Below are positions 25,774-35,150 of a DNA stretch of 64,000 nt, piece by piece. Origin of the DNA: UBA4416 sp038327195 (lineage in GTDB: Bacteria; Bacteroidota; Bacteroidia; B-17B0; Aurantibacillaceae); the NCBI GenBank assembly GCA_038327195.1, contig JBBQKU010000001.1:124001-188000 (forward strand). Direction: 5' to 3'. The notes beneath the pieces were generated by a model. The model saw nothing but the letters and a program-made list of their open reading frames with translations. It was not told the DNA's origin and made no database searches. A program made the position numbers and the translations under genes. Position 1 is the stretch's first letter; each line of letters starts with the position of its first letter.

Positions 25774-27180
25774 ATGCTTTTTAACTCAATTATATTTTTA
25801 TTTTTTTTACCCTTAGTTTTTTTAGGCTATTGGGTTTTAAAATCAAATTATAGGCAAGGGTTTTTATTATTAGCATCTTATTATTTTTATTTCTCATATA
25901 ACCCCTGGTTTCTAATTTTACTTATTGGCACTTCTACTCTAGATTATTATCTAGCTAAATTTATTTCACAATCGGATAATGAAAACAAACGAAAAGTTTT
26001 ATTAGCAATTAGTTTAATCAGTAGTTTAGGGGTTTTATGTGCATTTAAATATTCTGTTTTTATTTATAATTCCTTTAGTTCAATAATATATTCGGAGTAT
26101 TCAGCGCTTAATTCAATAATAATTCCAGCAGGCTTATCTTTTTATACATTCCAATCTATAAGTTATACGATCGATGTCTATCGAAAAAAATACAAAGCAA
26201 CGGATTCTTTAGAGGATTTTCTTTTATTCGTCTCCTTTTTTCCTCATATGGTTGCAGGACCAATTATGCGCCATAACGATCTAATGCCTCAATTAAAAAA
26301 GAAACATTATTTCAAATCAATTAATTGGGAAGCTTTTGCGAAATTAACCATTTGGGGATTTTTTAAAAAAATGGTTATTGCCGACAATCTCTCAATGATT
26401 GTTACTCCTATTTTTAAAGATGTTTCACATTATTCAGGATCAACATTATTAATAGCAGGGTTTTTATTTGTTATACAAGTGTATGCCGATTTTAGTGGTT
26501 ATTCTGATATTGCAACAGGTGTTGCCAAATTATTTGGTATTAATTTAAGTTTAAATTGGAATCGACCTTTACTTTCAAAATCCTTGCATGAATTTTGGAG
26601 TCGATGGCATATTTCATTAACCACTTGGTTTAGAGAATATTTATATGTTGGACTTGGTGGTAACAGAAAAGGTAATTCGAGATGGTTGCTAAATATTTTT
26701 ATTGTTTTTTTAATAAGTGGTTTATGGCATGGAGCTGCTTATACGGTTGTTATTTGGGGTGCATTACACGGTGTTTTTTATATTATTGAAATCCTTTTTA
26801 TGAAAAAATTTCCTACGATAAAAGTCAATCCTATTTTGGGATGGTTGTATTTAATTTTAATTCATACGCTCACATTAACTGTTTTTAGAGCATTATCAAT
26901 AAACGATGTGGGAATAATAGTTTCAAAGATGATTTTTCATTTTAATATCTCAATGAGTTTTGTTGAATTACGTGAAGTAGTGGATGTGTTTTTCTTGCTT
27001 GTTTGTTTAATCGTTTGCCTACTTTTATTTTTAAAAGAACTTAATGAAGAATATCACTTAATACAAAACATAAAAGGATATTCAAATTTTTATAAACCCG
27101 CTTTTTATATTTTTATTTTAGTTTCAATTTTTATTTTAGGAAATTTTAATTCAAACCAATTTATTTATTTTCAGTTTTAA
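25774..27180 (+). CDS. MBOAT family O-acyltransferase (AlgI/DltB-like)
   Basis: A 468-aa polytopic membrane protein of the MBOAT family. Family hallmarks are present: SKSLHEFWSRWHIS, the TWFREYLYVGLGGNRKG stretch and the catalytic-His motif SGLWHGAAYT with His at about 319. In AlgI and DltB such enzymes pass acyl groups across the membrane to extracytoplasmic glycans with a partner SGNH protein. The next gene, overlapping by one base (TAATG), encodes an SGNH-like protein, so acylation of an envelope polysaccharide is the likely role. Confidence 0.9.
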   Translation: MLFNSIIFLFFLPLVFLGYWVLKSNYRQGFLLLASYYFYFSYNPWFLILLIGTSTLDYYLAKFISQSDNENKRKVLLAISLISSLGVLCAFKYSVFIYNSFSSIIYSEYSALNSIIIPAGLSFYTFQSISYTIDVYRKKYKATDSLEDFLLFVSFFPHMVAGPIMRHNDLMPQLKKKHYFKSINWEAFAKLTIWGFFKKMVIADNLSMIVTPIFKDVSHYSGSTLLIAGFLFVIQVYADFSGYSDIATGVAKLFGINLSLNWNRPLLSKSLHEFWSRWHISLTTWFREYLYVGLGGNRKGNSRWLLNIFIVFLISGLWHGAAYTVVIWGALHGVFYIIEILFMKKFPTIKVNPILGWLYLILIHTLTLTVFRALSINDVGIIVSKMIFHFNISMSFVELREVVDVFFLLVCLIVCLLLFLKELNEEYHLIQNIKGYSNFYKPAFYIFILVSIFILGNFNSNQFIYFQF

Positions 27181-28109
27181 TGAAAAAGATAATTACATAT
27201 GCTTTAATCACCATTGGTTTGATGTATTTATCACAATGGCTTATTTATAAAGGATTACGATTAAATAAAGAAGGAGTTTATCATAAATACAGCACTATCT
27301 TTTTAGATAAAAATAATTATAATGCTTTAATACTTGGTTCATCTAGAGCTGAAATGCATTTTGATACAAAATTGCTTGACTCATTAACTGGTTTAAATGC
27401 TTTTAATGCAGGTGTTTCGGGAGCGTCAATAAAAATGTCATTTATTGTTTTAAAATCATATTTATTAAATAGTCAAATGCCTAAAACTATTTTTCTAGAA
27501 ATTGATTTTCATATTAGTCATTTAAAAACAGACACAATTTTTAATTTCCCGAGGTACTTTTGTTACCTCTCAAATCCAGTTTTATATTCTGAATTAAATA
27601 AAATAGATTCACGTTTTGTACAATTTAAATATAACCCATTTTACAGTTTGCCATTTAGTGGAATTAATTCCCTTAGTCCTTCATTGCACGGTTGGTTGGG
27701 AAAAAGTGCGACATACGATTTTTTTTACGATAAAGGTTTTTTTAAAAATACAGTAGTAGATAACTATGACCATTTTGATGTTAAGCAATTTACTGGGTTT
27801 ATTCATCCTGAAACACGCCAGTATTTAGATTCGTTTATGCTCTTTGCAAATAAAAATAAATGCAAATTGGTATTTACAATCTCTCCTGTATATAAAAATG
27901 CTGAAATGGAGGTGTTAAATAAACCTCAAATCATCAACGAATTTCAAAATATAGCAAAAGCACACCATGTTGATTTTATTAATTTGAGTTCTGATTCAGC
28001 AGTATCAAATCACCATTATTATTTTGAAGATAATTATCACATGTTGTATTTGGGCGCCCAGATTTACACAAGAAAAATTGCAGCATTTTACAACAATATT
28101 CCACGCTAA
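27180..28109 (+). CDS. SGNH-like acyl-transfer partner of the MBOAT protein
   Basis: A 309-aa protein with an N-terminal TM helix (about residues 5-20). SGNH-type blocks are visible: GSSRAE (53-58, nucleophile Ser), FNAGVSGA (Gly block) and DNYHMLYLGA with the DxxH pair at about 284-287. It is similar in architecture to AlgJ/AlgX- or DltD-type partners. The start codon overlaps the stop of the MBOAT gene, so they are translationally coupled. The substrate is unknown; an envelope or surface glycan is likely. Confidence 0.75.
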   Translation: MKKIITYALITIGLMYLSQWLIYKGLRLNKEGVYHKYSTIFLDKNNYNALILGSSRAEMHFDTKLLDSLTGLNAFNAGVSGASIKMSFIVLKSYLLNSQMPKTIFLEIDFHISHLKTDTIFNFPRYFCYLSNPVLYSELNKIDSRFVQFKYNPFYSLPFSGINSLSPSLHGWLGKSATYDFFYDKGFFKNTVVDNYDHFDVKQFTGFIHPETRQYLDSFMLFANKNKCKLVFTISPVYKNAEMEVLNKPQIINEFQNIAKAHHVDFINLSSDSAVSNHHYYFEDNYHMLYLGAQIYTRKIAAFYNNIPR

Positions 28110-28173
28110 TTTTCGTTGTAGGGATGTTGATTCTTTCAACGTTTTTATGTATTTTTAACTTGAATTACCATAT

Positions 28174-29250
28174 ATGAAGTCTTTAGTTTATTTATTTTTA
28201 ATTATTACAGTTATTGGCTCTGCTCAAATTGCCAAATACAGTAACGAGTTTTTGAGCGTTGGTGTAGGTGCACGAGCTTTATCAATGGCAAATGCCAATG
28301 TTGCTTCGGTAAACGATGTAACAGCGGGTTATTGGAATCCAGCAGGTTTGCTTTTACAAAAAAGTAATATGCAGGTGGGATTAATGCATGCTGAATATTT
28401 TGCTGGAATCGCTAAATATGATTTTATTGGCGCTTCTAAACGTATTGATAGCAATAGCGTAGCAGGTATAACATTTATTCGTTTTGGTGTGGATAATATC
28501 CCAAATACAACTGAATTAATTGATGCTAATGGTAATGTTGATTATTCGCGATTAAAATCATTTAATGCTGTAGATGCAGCAGTTTTGCTATCATATGCTC
28601 GAAATATGCCAAAATTAAAAGGAGTAAAAATTGGTGCAAATGCTAAAATTATTAGACGTAAGTTAGGGGAATTTGGTGGTGCATGGGGTTTTGGAATTGA
28701 TGTTGGTGCCATGTATGATTATAAAAAATGGCGTTTTGCTGCTATGGCACGTGATATTACCGGAACATTTAATGCTTGGAGTTATACTTTATCTGATGAT
28801 GTAAAAACAACTTTTGCATTAACTGGAAACGATATTCCGAGTAATTCAATAGAAGTTACTGTTCCTCGATTAATTTTAGGTGGTACTCGCACTTGGAATG
28901 TTTGGAGTGATAAAGTCTCAATTGGTGGTGAATTAAATTTCATTAATACGTTTGATGGAAAGCGTAATACCGTTATTAAAACAAATGCCTGGAGTATGGA
29001 GCCTGCTTTAGGAGTAGAGATTGGTTATAAGAAATTTATTTTTTTAAGAGGTGGTATTGGCAATGTGCAAAAGGCAAAAACGGTTTTGGGTAAAGATGCT
29101 ACAACTGTTCAACCTAATATAGGTGTTGGTATTAAATATAAAATTTTTGGTTTAGATTATGCAATGACAAATATTGGTAATGTTTCTACTTCTCTTTATT
29201 CGCATATATTTACTGTTAAAATAGATATAAATAAGAAGTTACTTAAATGA
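28174..29250 (+). CDS. PorV/PorQ family outer-membrane protein
   Basis: A 358-aa exported protein (cleavage near GSAQ) of the PorV/PorQ family. Typical segments are NEFLSVGVGARALSMANA, ASVNDVTAGYWNPAGL and the final GLDYAMTN strand. PorV family barrels shuttle type IX cargo from the translocon to the surface attachment machinery. The last 4 bases overlap the start of the giant C25 protease gene (ATGA), so the pair is coupled. This is distinct from the canonical PorV encoded at 53647-54891. Confidence 0.85.
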   Translation: MKSLVYLFLIITVIGSAQIAKYSNEFLSVGVGARALSMANANVASVNDVTAGYWNPAGLLLQKSNMQVGLMHAEYFAGIAKYDFIGASKRIDSNSVAGITFIRFGVDNIPNTTELIDANGNVDYSRLKSFNAVDAAVLLSYARNMPKLKGVKIGANAKIIRRKLGEFGGAWGFGIDVGAMYDYKKWRFAAMARDITGTFNAWSYTLSDDVKTTFALTGNDIPSNSIEVTVPRLILGGTRTWNVWSDKVSIGGELNFINTFDGKRNTVIKTNAWSMEPALGVEIGYKKFIFLRGGIGNVQKAKTVLGKDATTVQPNIGVGIKYKIFGLDYAMTNIGNVSTSLYSHIFTVKIDINKKLLK

Positions 29251-32200
29251 TAAAACAGTTATTCTATCTGATGTTTTTTGTTTTTAGTTTATCTAAACTA
29301 AGTGCACAGAAATACGGAAACGAATGGATTAATTTTAGTCAAAAACATTACCGAATTAGTATCCCAAAAACTGGATTGTACCGAATAGATTCAACAACAC
29401 TTTCAAATTCTGGAATCCCATTAAGTATTATAAACCCGAAGTACTTTCAATTATTTATAAAAGGAAAAGAACAGCATATTTTTATTAATGGCGAAAGTGA
29501 CAATGTGTTTAATTTAAATGATTACATTGAATTTTATGCTGAAAAAAATGATTGTAGTTTTGATTCATTGGCCTATTACAATATCAATCGATTACCTAAT
29601 CCTTACTATGCATTATTTAACGATACAAATTATGCCTATTTAACCTGGAATAATCTCACAACAAATCATAGAGTTACAATTGAAACGGATGTGAGTTTTT
29701 TAGGATATACGCCAGCTAATTATTATTACAGTGAAAGGGTTCACACATCTAACTCTTATTATTCTTACGGTCAAACTATTTATCCTTCCATTACCGACCC
29801 GCGTTATGTATCAGGTGAAGGTTACGGAATTGCTTTGGCACAGGGTGGAATTAGTACCACGGCATTTTCAAATTTTAAAGTTTATCAATCATCAACTTTG
29901 CCAGTTTATATTCGGGCAAGTTTTTCTGGAACTAGTCAAGACTATGTTTCCGCCCCTTTTGATCATGAATTGAAATTGGAATATTTTGATAATTTAGGAT
30001 CATACATTACACTAAACGACACAACCTTTTTTGGCTATAAGCAACTTTTGATTGATAAGCAAATCACCTCTGATTTATTACAAAACACATCTCATTTAAA
30101 AATTTCAAGTGTTAACAATCCCTTGTTTTCTGGCATATCAAATAATTCAAATATTCATTATTTATATTTGAAATACCCACAAGTTCCCGATTTTAGCGGC
30201 ACTTCGGAGCAGATAATGTATGTGGATGATAATATCAGCGCTACAAAAACATTTTTGGATATTTCAAATGTTACGGTTGGTGCTGCTTCTGTTATTTTGT
30301 ATGATTTAACTAATCATAAATATATTAACACTCAAACATTATCAACTAATGTAAAAGCCCTGATTCCAAATTCTTCAGCCCAAAAAAAATGTTTTTTAAC
30401 TACTACAGCAAATATTACAACAGTTTCAACTCTTACACCAGCTAATTCAACTGGGTACTTTGTAAATTATAAAACTACAAATTCAGATTCTGCTTTTTTA
30501 ATGATTAGTCATGATGCCTTGCAATCTTCAGCTTTAGATTATAAAAACTATCGCCAAAGTATTTCTGGTGGTTCTAATCACGTTATTCTTGCAAATATTA
30601 ATGAGTTGTATGAGCAATTTGCTTATGGAAATAATAAAAATCCCTTAGCTATAAAAAACTTCTGTAGTTATTTAAGTGATAGTTTGCCTGTTCCTCCTAA
30701 ATATTTATTGTTATTAGGTAAATCAATTTCAAATGGCCTAGTTAAAACTAGTGTTACTCATTGGAACGCTTGCTCATTACCAACAATGGGTAATCCTTCA
30801 TCAGATAATTTACTTACTTGTGGAATTCATGGAGCAAATTCTATTACGCCTTTTATTCCAATTGGCAGAGTTTCTGCTAAAACTAACACTGAGCTAACCT
30901 GGTATTTAAATAAAGTAATCACACACGAAAGTACATTGCCTAATCATGATGAATGGCGTAAAACAGTTTTACACTTTGCTGGTGGAACAAATATTAGTGA
31001 GCAAACATTATTTCAAAATAATTTAAAATCTTACGAAAATATAATTACCGATACGTTGTTTGGAGGTAAAGTATACAACTTTAAAAAAATCAGTTCAGCT
31101 CCAATTCAAATAACGGTGAGCGATTCAGTAAAAGATCTTATTAATAACGGAACTTCCATCATTACTTTTTTTGGTCACGCATCCATAAGTGGTTTCGACC
31201 AAGCTATTGACGATCCAAATGTCTACAATAATACTGGAAAGTATCCATTTATGATTGCCAATTCCTGTTACTCAGGTAATATTCATAGCTTGGAATCTAA
31301 CAGCACGAGTGAAGCATTTACGTTAATAAATCAAAAAGGAAGTATAGGGTTTATTGCTTCTTCATCAACTGGTGTTGTAGGACCATTACATTTATTTACA
31401 ACCGAATTATATAAATCAATTGGAGTAGAAACGTATTACAAAGGAGTTGGTGATGCAGTTAAAAATGCGAGTTATAAAAATTCTTTTTTCTTTGATCAGT
31501 TGCGCGAAATTGGTTGTTTGGAAATGACGTTAGAAGGTGATCCTTCTATTCGAATAAATGCTTTTTCAAAACCTGATTATGAAATAAATAATTCAAGTGT
31601 GTTTTTTAATACAACTTCGTATGTCGATTCAATCGGTATAAATGTTCATATTAAAAACTTAGGCAAAGCCGTTAGAGATACGTTTATTGTTAGAGTAGAA
31701 CGTTATTTTGCAACTGGAGATTCAATTACATTTCTGAAAAAAGTAAAAGCCCCATATAATCAAGATACCATTTCTTTTTTTATTATTAAAGATTTTGAAA
31801 ATGGAATTGGATTAAATAAATTCAAAGTATACATTGATTCATATAACGAAATTGCAGAACTTAAAGAGACCAATAATTCTACAACCGGTACCGTTGATTT
31901 ATTTATTCAAGGTGGCGATGTGGTACCTGTTTATCCTTACAAATATGCTATTGTCCCCAAAACAACAACAATTACGTTAAAAGCTTCAACCGCCGATCCG
32001 TTTGCTATTTCAAACAATTATATCATTCAGTTAGATACAAATGATCGGTTTACAAGCCCAATAAATTCTACAAGTGTAAATAGTATTGGTGGTATCATCG
32101 AATGGACAGTAAATTTACCATTTGCAGATAGCACTGTTTATTTTTGGAGAATTTCAAAAGACTCAGTAACATTATCCGATAAATTTAATTGGAGAGAAAG

Positions 32201-34250
32201 TTCATTCCAAGTAATTGGAACAAAAACAGGTTGGGCTCAAGCCCATTTTCATCAATTTAAAAATGACGCCTATCAATTTGTAAAATATAAAAGAGCTACG
32301 CGTAATTTTGTTTTTGAAAATGATATTAAGTCTTTACAGTGTAATGATGGATTTATGCCTTATGTTACTTTTGATGCTATTAATTATAAAGTGAATAGTT
32401 CGTTAGAAGATTATTTTTCTTGCGCTCCTGATGGTTGGTCATTTGCAGTATTTGATTCAATATCTGTAAAAGCCTGGGAAACATACACAAATACACCTCC
32501 GGCAGCGGGTATTTTTGGAAATTGCTTATGTGTAAATTATCCTCTTAAAGCATTTATGTTTGGCGCTAGTAATTTTTGTGGATTCCCAAGTTGGAAACCA
32601 GAAATAGAAACATTTCTAAATTCTATTCCTGTTAATTCAAAAGTTTTGGCTTGGACAATTAATCATCATCATTCAGAAACTTATCCAAACTCCTTATATA
32701 ATGCATTTGAAAGTATTGGTGCTGCAAATATCAGAACAACTCATGATACACTTCCATATATTATTTTTGGAAAAAAAGGTGCTGCAATTGGTAGCGCTCA
32801 CGAAGTGATTGGTGCAAATAATCGATCCATCATAAAATTAGAAGATACTTTAAAAACCAGGTGGAGTAACGGTTACATCGTTTCCGAAAAAATTGGACCT
32901 TCAGCAAAATGGAATAGTTTACATTGGAAACAAACTCCTGTTGAACTGCCTAATAATGATAGTATCTCAATTAAGGTTGTTGGTATTAAGTTTAATGGCA
33001 CAATGGATACATTAGCAACCTTTAATTATACCCAAACTGATATTTTAGATTTATATAATTATGTGAATGCAAGTGTGTATCCATTTATAAAATTGGTTGC
33101 TCAAATGCGAGATAATATTTTTATAACGCCTCCCCAATTAAAAAAATGGCAAGTCATTTACGACCAAGCTCCCGAATGCGCTATTAATCCAAAACGTGGA
33201 TATGCCGCTCTAAATGATACTTTGCAAGAAGGTGATAAAGTCACTATTAAATTACCTATCGAAAACGTTGGCGTTTTACCATTTAATGATAGTTTAGTTG
33301 TTACGTATTGGATAGAGGATCATAATAGAATTGCACATCAGCTACCGCAAAAATTAAAACTACCACCTTTTGTTTCAACACAAGTTATTATTGATACCAT
33401 TAGTGTAAACAGTTATGAATACCCTGGTTTAAATTATTTATGGGTAGATGTTAATCCTCCTGCAAATGCAAAATATCAAATTGAGCAATATCATTTTAAT
33501 AACATTGCTCGTATTCCTTTTTTAGTTAATACCGATAAAATTAATCCACTTTTAGATGTAACGTTTGATGGAACGCATATTTTGAATGGCGATATTGTTT
33601 CTGCAAAGCCTATGGTATTAATTACATTGAAAGATGAAAATAAATTTTTAGCATTAAATGATACGTCTAACTTTGCGGTGTATGTAAAGTTCCCTAATAC
33701 ATCTTCTGAAAAAAGAATTTATTTTGCAAACCTATTGCGTTTTACACCAGCCCAATTACCCAGTAATTCGTGTAAAATAGAATGGATGCCTAATTTAGAA
33801 CAGGATGGAAAATATTTATTAAGAGTGCAAGCTACCGACAGAGCAAAAAATTCTTCAGGCTCAGTTGATTATAATATTTATTTTGAAGTAATCAATAAAC
33901 AAACAGTTACCGAAGTTTTAAATTATCCAAATCCATTTAGCACATCTACTCGCTTTGTATTTACATTAACTGGTTCGGAAGTGCCAGATAAATTTATCAT
34001 TCAAATTATGACCATTACAGGTAAGGTTGTAAAAGAAATTACACGTAACGAATTAAGTAATATTCATATTGGAAGAAATATCACGGATTATGCTTGGGAT
34101 GGAAAAGATGAATTTGGTGATAAGTTAGCTAATGGTGTTTATTTGTATCGTGTAATTACCAGACTTAATGGCGAAGCTGTTGAGAAAGAACAAAGCCAAG
34201 CTGATTCTTTCTTTAAAAAAGGAATTGGTAAAATGGTTATTATGAGATAA
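29247..34250 (+). CDS. C25 gingipain-like cysteine protease, PorU2-like, 1667 aa
   Basis: A very large exported protein (signal peptide ending near LSAQ). The central peptidase C25 region retains a His-Cys pair: H644 in FFGHASISG and C674 in ANSCYSGN. Before it lies a beta-rich N-terminal half; after it come a CARDB-like adhesion domain (about 840, ELKETNNSTT) and, at the end, an NYPNPF plus WDGKDEFGDKLANGVY segment like the type IX sortase C-terminus. It is coupled to the upstream PorV-like gene. It may be the sortase-like protein named PorU2, or a cargo protease. Substrates are unknown. Confidence 0.8.
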   Translation: MIKQLFYLMFFVFSLSKLSAQKYGNEWINFSQKHYRISIPKTGLYRIDSTTLSNSGIPLSIINPKYFQLFIKGKEQHIFINGESDNVFNLNDYIEFYAEKNDCSFDSLAYYNINRLPNPYYALFNDTNYAYLTWNNLTTNHRVTIETDVSFLGYTPANYYYSERVHTSNSYYSYGQTIYPSITDPRYVSGEGYGIALAQGGISTTAFSNFKVYQSSTLPVYIRASFSGTSQDYVSAPFDHELKLEYFDNLGSYITLNDTTFFGYKQLLIDKQITSDLLQNTSHLKISSVNNPLFSGISNNSNIHYLYLKYPQVPDFSGTSEQIMYVDDNISATKTFLDISNVTVGAASVILYDLTNHKYINTQTLSTNVKALIPNSSAQKKCFLTTTANITTVSTLTPANSTGYFVNYKTTNSDSAFLMISHDALQSSALDYKNYRQSISGGSNHVILANINELYEQFAYGNNKNPLAIKNFCSYLSDSLPVPPKYLLLLGKSISNGLVKTSVTHWNACSLPTMGNPSSDNLLTCGIHGANSITPFIPIGRVSAKTNTELTWYLNKVITHESTLPNHDEWRKTVLHFAGGTNISEQTLFQNNLKSYENIITDTLFGGKVYNFKKISSAPIQITVSDSVKDLINNGTSIITFFGHASISGFDQAIDDPNVYNNTGKYPFMIANSCYSGNIHSLESNSTSEAFTLINQKGSIGFIASSSTGVVGPLHLFTTELYKSIGVETYYKGVGDAVKNASYKNSFFFDQLREIGCLEMTLEGDPSIRINAFSKPDYEINNSSVFFNTTSYVDSIGINVHIKNLGKAVRDTFIVRVERYFATGDSITFLKKVKAPYNQDTISFFIIKDFENGIGLNKFKVYIDSYNEIAELKETNNSTTGTVDLFIQGGDVVPVYPYKYAIVPKTTTITLKASTADPFAISNNYIIQLDTNDRFTSPINSTSVNSIGGIIEWTVNLPFADSTVYFWRISKDSVTLSDKFNWRESSFQVIGTKTGWAQAHFHQFKNDAYQFVKYKRATRNFVFENDIKSLQCNDGFMPYVTFDAINYKVNSSLEDYFSCAPDGWSFAVFDSISVKAWETYTNTPPAAGIFGNCLCVNYPLKAFMFGASNFCGFPSWKPEIETFLNSIPVNSKVLAWTINHHHSETYPNSLYNAFESIGAANIRTTHDTLPYIIFGKKGAAIGSAHEVIGANNRSIIKLEDTLKTRWSNGYIVSEKIGPSAKWNSLHWKQTPVELPNNDSISIKVVGIKFNGTMDTLATFNYTQTDILDLYNYVNASVYPFIKLVAQMRDNIFITPPQLKKWQVIYDQAPECAINPKRGYAALNDTLQEGDKVTIKLPIENVGVLPFNDSLVVTYWIEDHNRIAHQLPQKLKLPPFVSTQVIIDTISVNSYEYPGLNYLWVDVNPPANAKYQIEQYHFNNIARIPFLVNTDKINPLLDVTFDGTHILNGDIVSAKPMVLITLKDENKFLALNDTSNFAVYVKFPNTSSEKRIYFANLLRFTPAQLPSNSCKIEWMPNLEQDGKYLLRVQATDRAKNSSGSVDYNIYFEVINKQTVTEVLNYPNPFSTSTRFVFTLTGSEVPDKFIIQIMTITGKVVKEITRNELSNIHIGRNITDYAWDGKDEFGDKLANGVYLYRVITRLNGEAVEKEQSQADSFFKKGIGKMVIMR

Positions 34251-34308
34251 TATTCATTTATTAAAATTTTATTTACTCTTCTATTAAATTTAATTTTCGT
34301 TATAATTT

Positions 34309-34390
34309 GCGTGAGGGATTGATGTGAAATCCTTTTTTGAGGAACGAAAAAAAGATTGAAACGGAAAGCCCGACCTGAAAGGACACGCCC
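34309..34390 (+). repeat. Structured repeat, copy A
   Basis: About 82 bp with the pattern GCGTG...GGATT...AATCC...GAGGAACGAAAA...GATTGAA...AAAGCC...CACGCCC. The closing stem GCGTG/CACGC pairs positions 34309-34313 with 34384-34388. An internal stem pairs GGATT with AATCC. About 26 bp upstream of it (34283-34308) are also shared with copy B. Confidence 0.7.
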
Positions 34391-34472
34391 AAAAACACTA
34401 GAAAAAAAAGCTTTACGCTTGCATCCCTTTTGCAGTTTACTCTTAGATTAAATTTAATTTTCGGTATAATCT

Positions 34473-34572
34473 GCGTTAAGGATTGCAGTGGAAATCCTTT
34501 TTGAGGAACGAAAAAAGATTGAAGCGTAAAGCCTCCCGAAAAATCGGGACATGTTGGCCGAAGGCAACGCCC
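34473..34572 (+). repeat. Structured repeat, copy B
   Basis: About 100 bp, related to copies A and C. The closing stem is GCGTT (34473-34477) with AACGC (34566-34570), a compensatory change relative to copy A. The inner GGATT/AATCC stem and the GAGGAACGAAAAAAGATTGA core are kept. An extra hairpin (CCCGA/TCGGG) and a GCC/GGC hairpin are inserted near the 3' side. Between A and B lies a partial inverted fragment (CTTTACGCTT). Confidence 0.7.
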
Positions 34573-34627
34573 AAAAAATTATAATTAAATTTCTTAAATA
34601 CTTTTGAAGGCAAAAGTATTCAAAACC

Positions 34628-34895
34628 TTATGATTTTGTGCCATACCAAATGGATTTATGTTTTAGGATAAAGATACGAAGCCATTTTTTATTAAGATGA
34701 TTTGCAAAAATCTTTGCGTAGCCTTGACTACGGAAATATTTTTCAAAGAAATATTGATTAAAAAGTGCGAGTATATTGGACTAAAATATATATTCTTTTG
34801 GTATAGGGCAATTCCTGCGGACCGCTGCTAAAATGAATTCTTTCACACACGTCTTCGCATATTCATTTGACAGCTATTGCTACACAAAATCATAA
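34628..34895. repeat. 268-bp element able to fold as a three-way junction
   Basis: A perfect 13-bp closing stem pairs 34628-34640 with 34883-34895. Directly inside it, arm 1 (34641-34807) is one long imperfect hairpin centred at 34724: its ends CCATACCAAA and TTTGGTATAGG pair, and its tip is CGTAG-ccttga-CTACG. Arm 2 (34808-34880) pairs GCAAT with ATTGC and AAATGAAT (34831-34838) with ATTCATTT (34861-34868). No ORF of note lies inside. It may be a non-coding RNA, a miniature mobile element or a folded single-stranded DNA target. Confidence 0.6.
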
Positions 34896-34956
34896 CTTAA
34901 CATTTGATGTGTAATTTTCATAAATAAATATAGAGAGGATTGATAAGGAAAAATTT

Positions 34957-35035
34957 GCGTTAAGGATTGCAGTGGAAATCCTTTTTGAGGAACGAAAAAA
35001 GATTGAAGCGTAAAGCCTGCCCGAAGGCAACGCCC
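34957..35035 (+). repeat. Structured repeat, copy C
   Basis: About 79 bp and nearly identical to copy B in its first two thirds (GCGTTAAGGATTGCAGTGGA, then the GAGGAACGAAAAAAGATTGA core). Closing stem GCGTT (34957-34961) with AACGC (35029-35033); 3' hairpin TGCC-cgaa-GGCA. It lies 62 bp after the three-way-junction element. Confidence 0.7.
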
Positions 35036-35103
35036 ATAAAAAAATTAGAAAAAAAGTAAAGAAAATAAATGTTATTTTTAATTGAACAAAAATTAGCCAT
35101 AAA

Positions 35104-35134
35104 AAAAACTCCCTGAAATAATCAAGGAGTTTTT
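35104..35134. terminator. Bidirectional hairpin terminator
   Basis: AAAAACTCC (35104-35112) pairs with GGAGTTTTT (35126-35134) around a 13-nt loop, with A and T runs on both sides. It lies 16 nt beyond the stop of the minus-strand gene at 35151. Confidence 0.75.
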
Positions 35135-35150
35135 ATTTTAAATACTCATT

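Larger units (their letters stand above)
34251..35150. other. 900-bp non-coding island rich in structured repeats
   Basis: No convincing coding sequence was found between the C25 protease gene and the small minus-strand gene at 35151. The island holds repeat copies A, B and C, the 268-bp three-way-junction element and a terminator at 35104-35134. The plus-strand gene upstream has no other clear terminator, so the island may also end its transcription. Confidence 0.7.

Noticed and set aside
34301..34306. TATAAT upstream of repeat copies A and B, as a sigma70 -10 box
   Set aside because: Bacteroidota use TAnnTTTG, and no -35 partner is present.
34309..35035. Possible tRNA or tRNA-like genes in the structured repeats
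   Set aside because: The closing stem is only 5 bp, no T-loop (GTTCGAA-type) or anticodon arm is visible, and there is no CCA-like end; kept as structured repeats.
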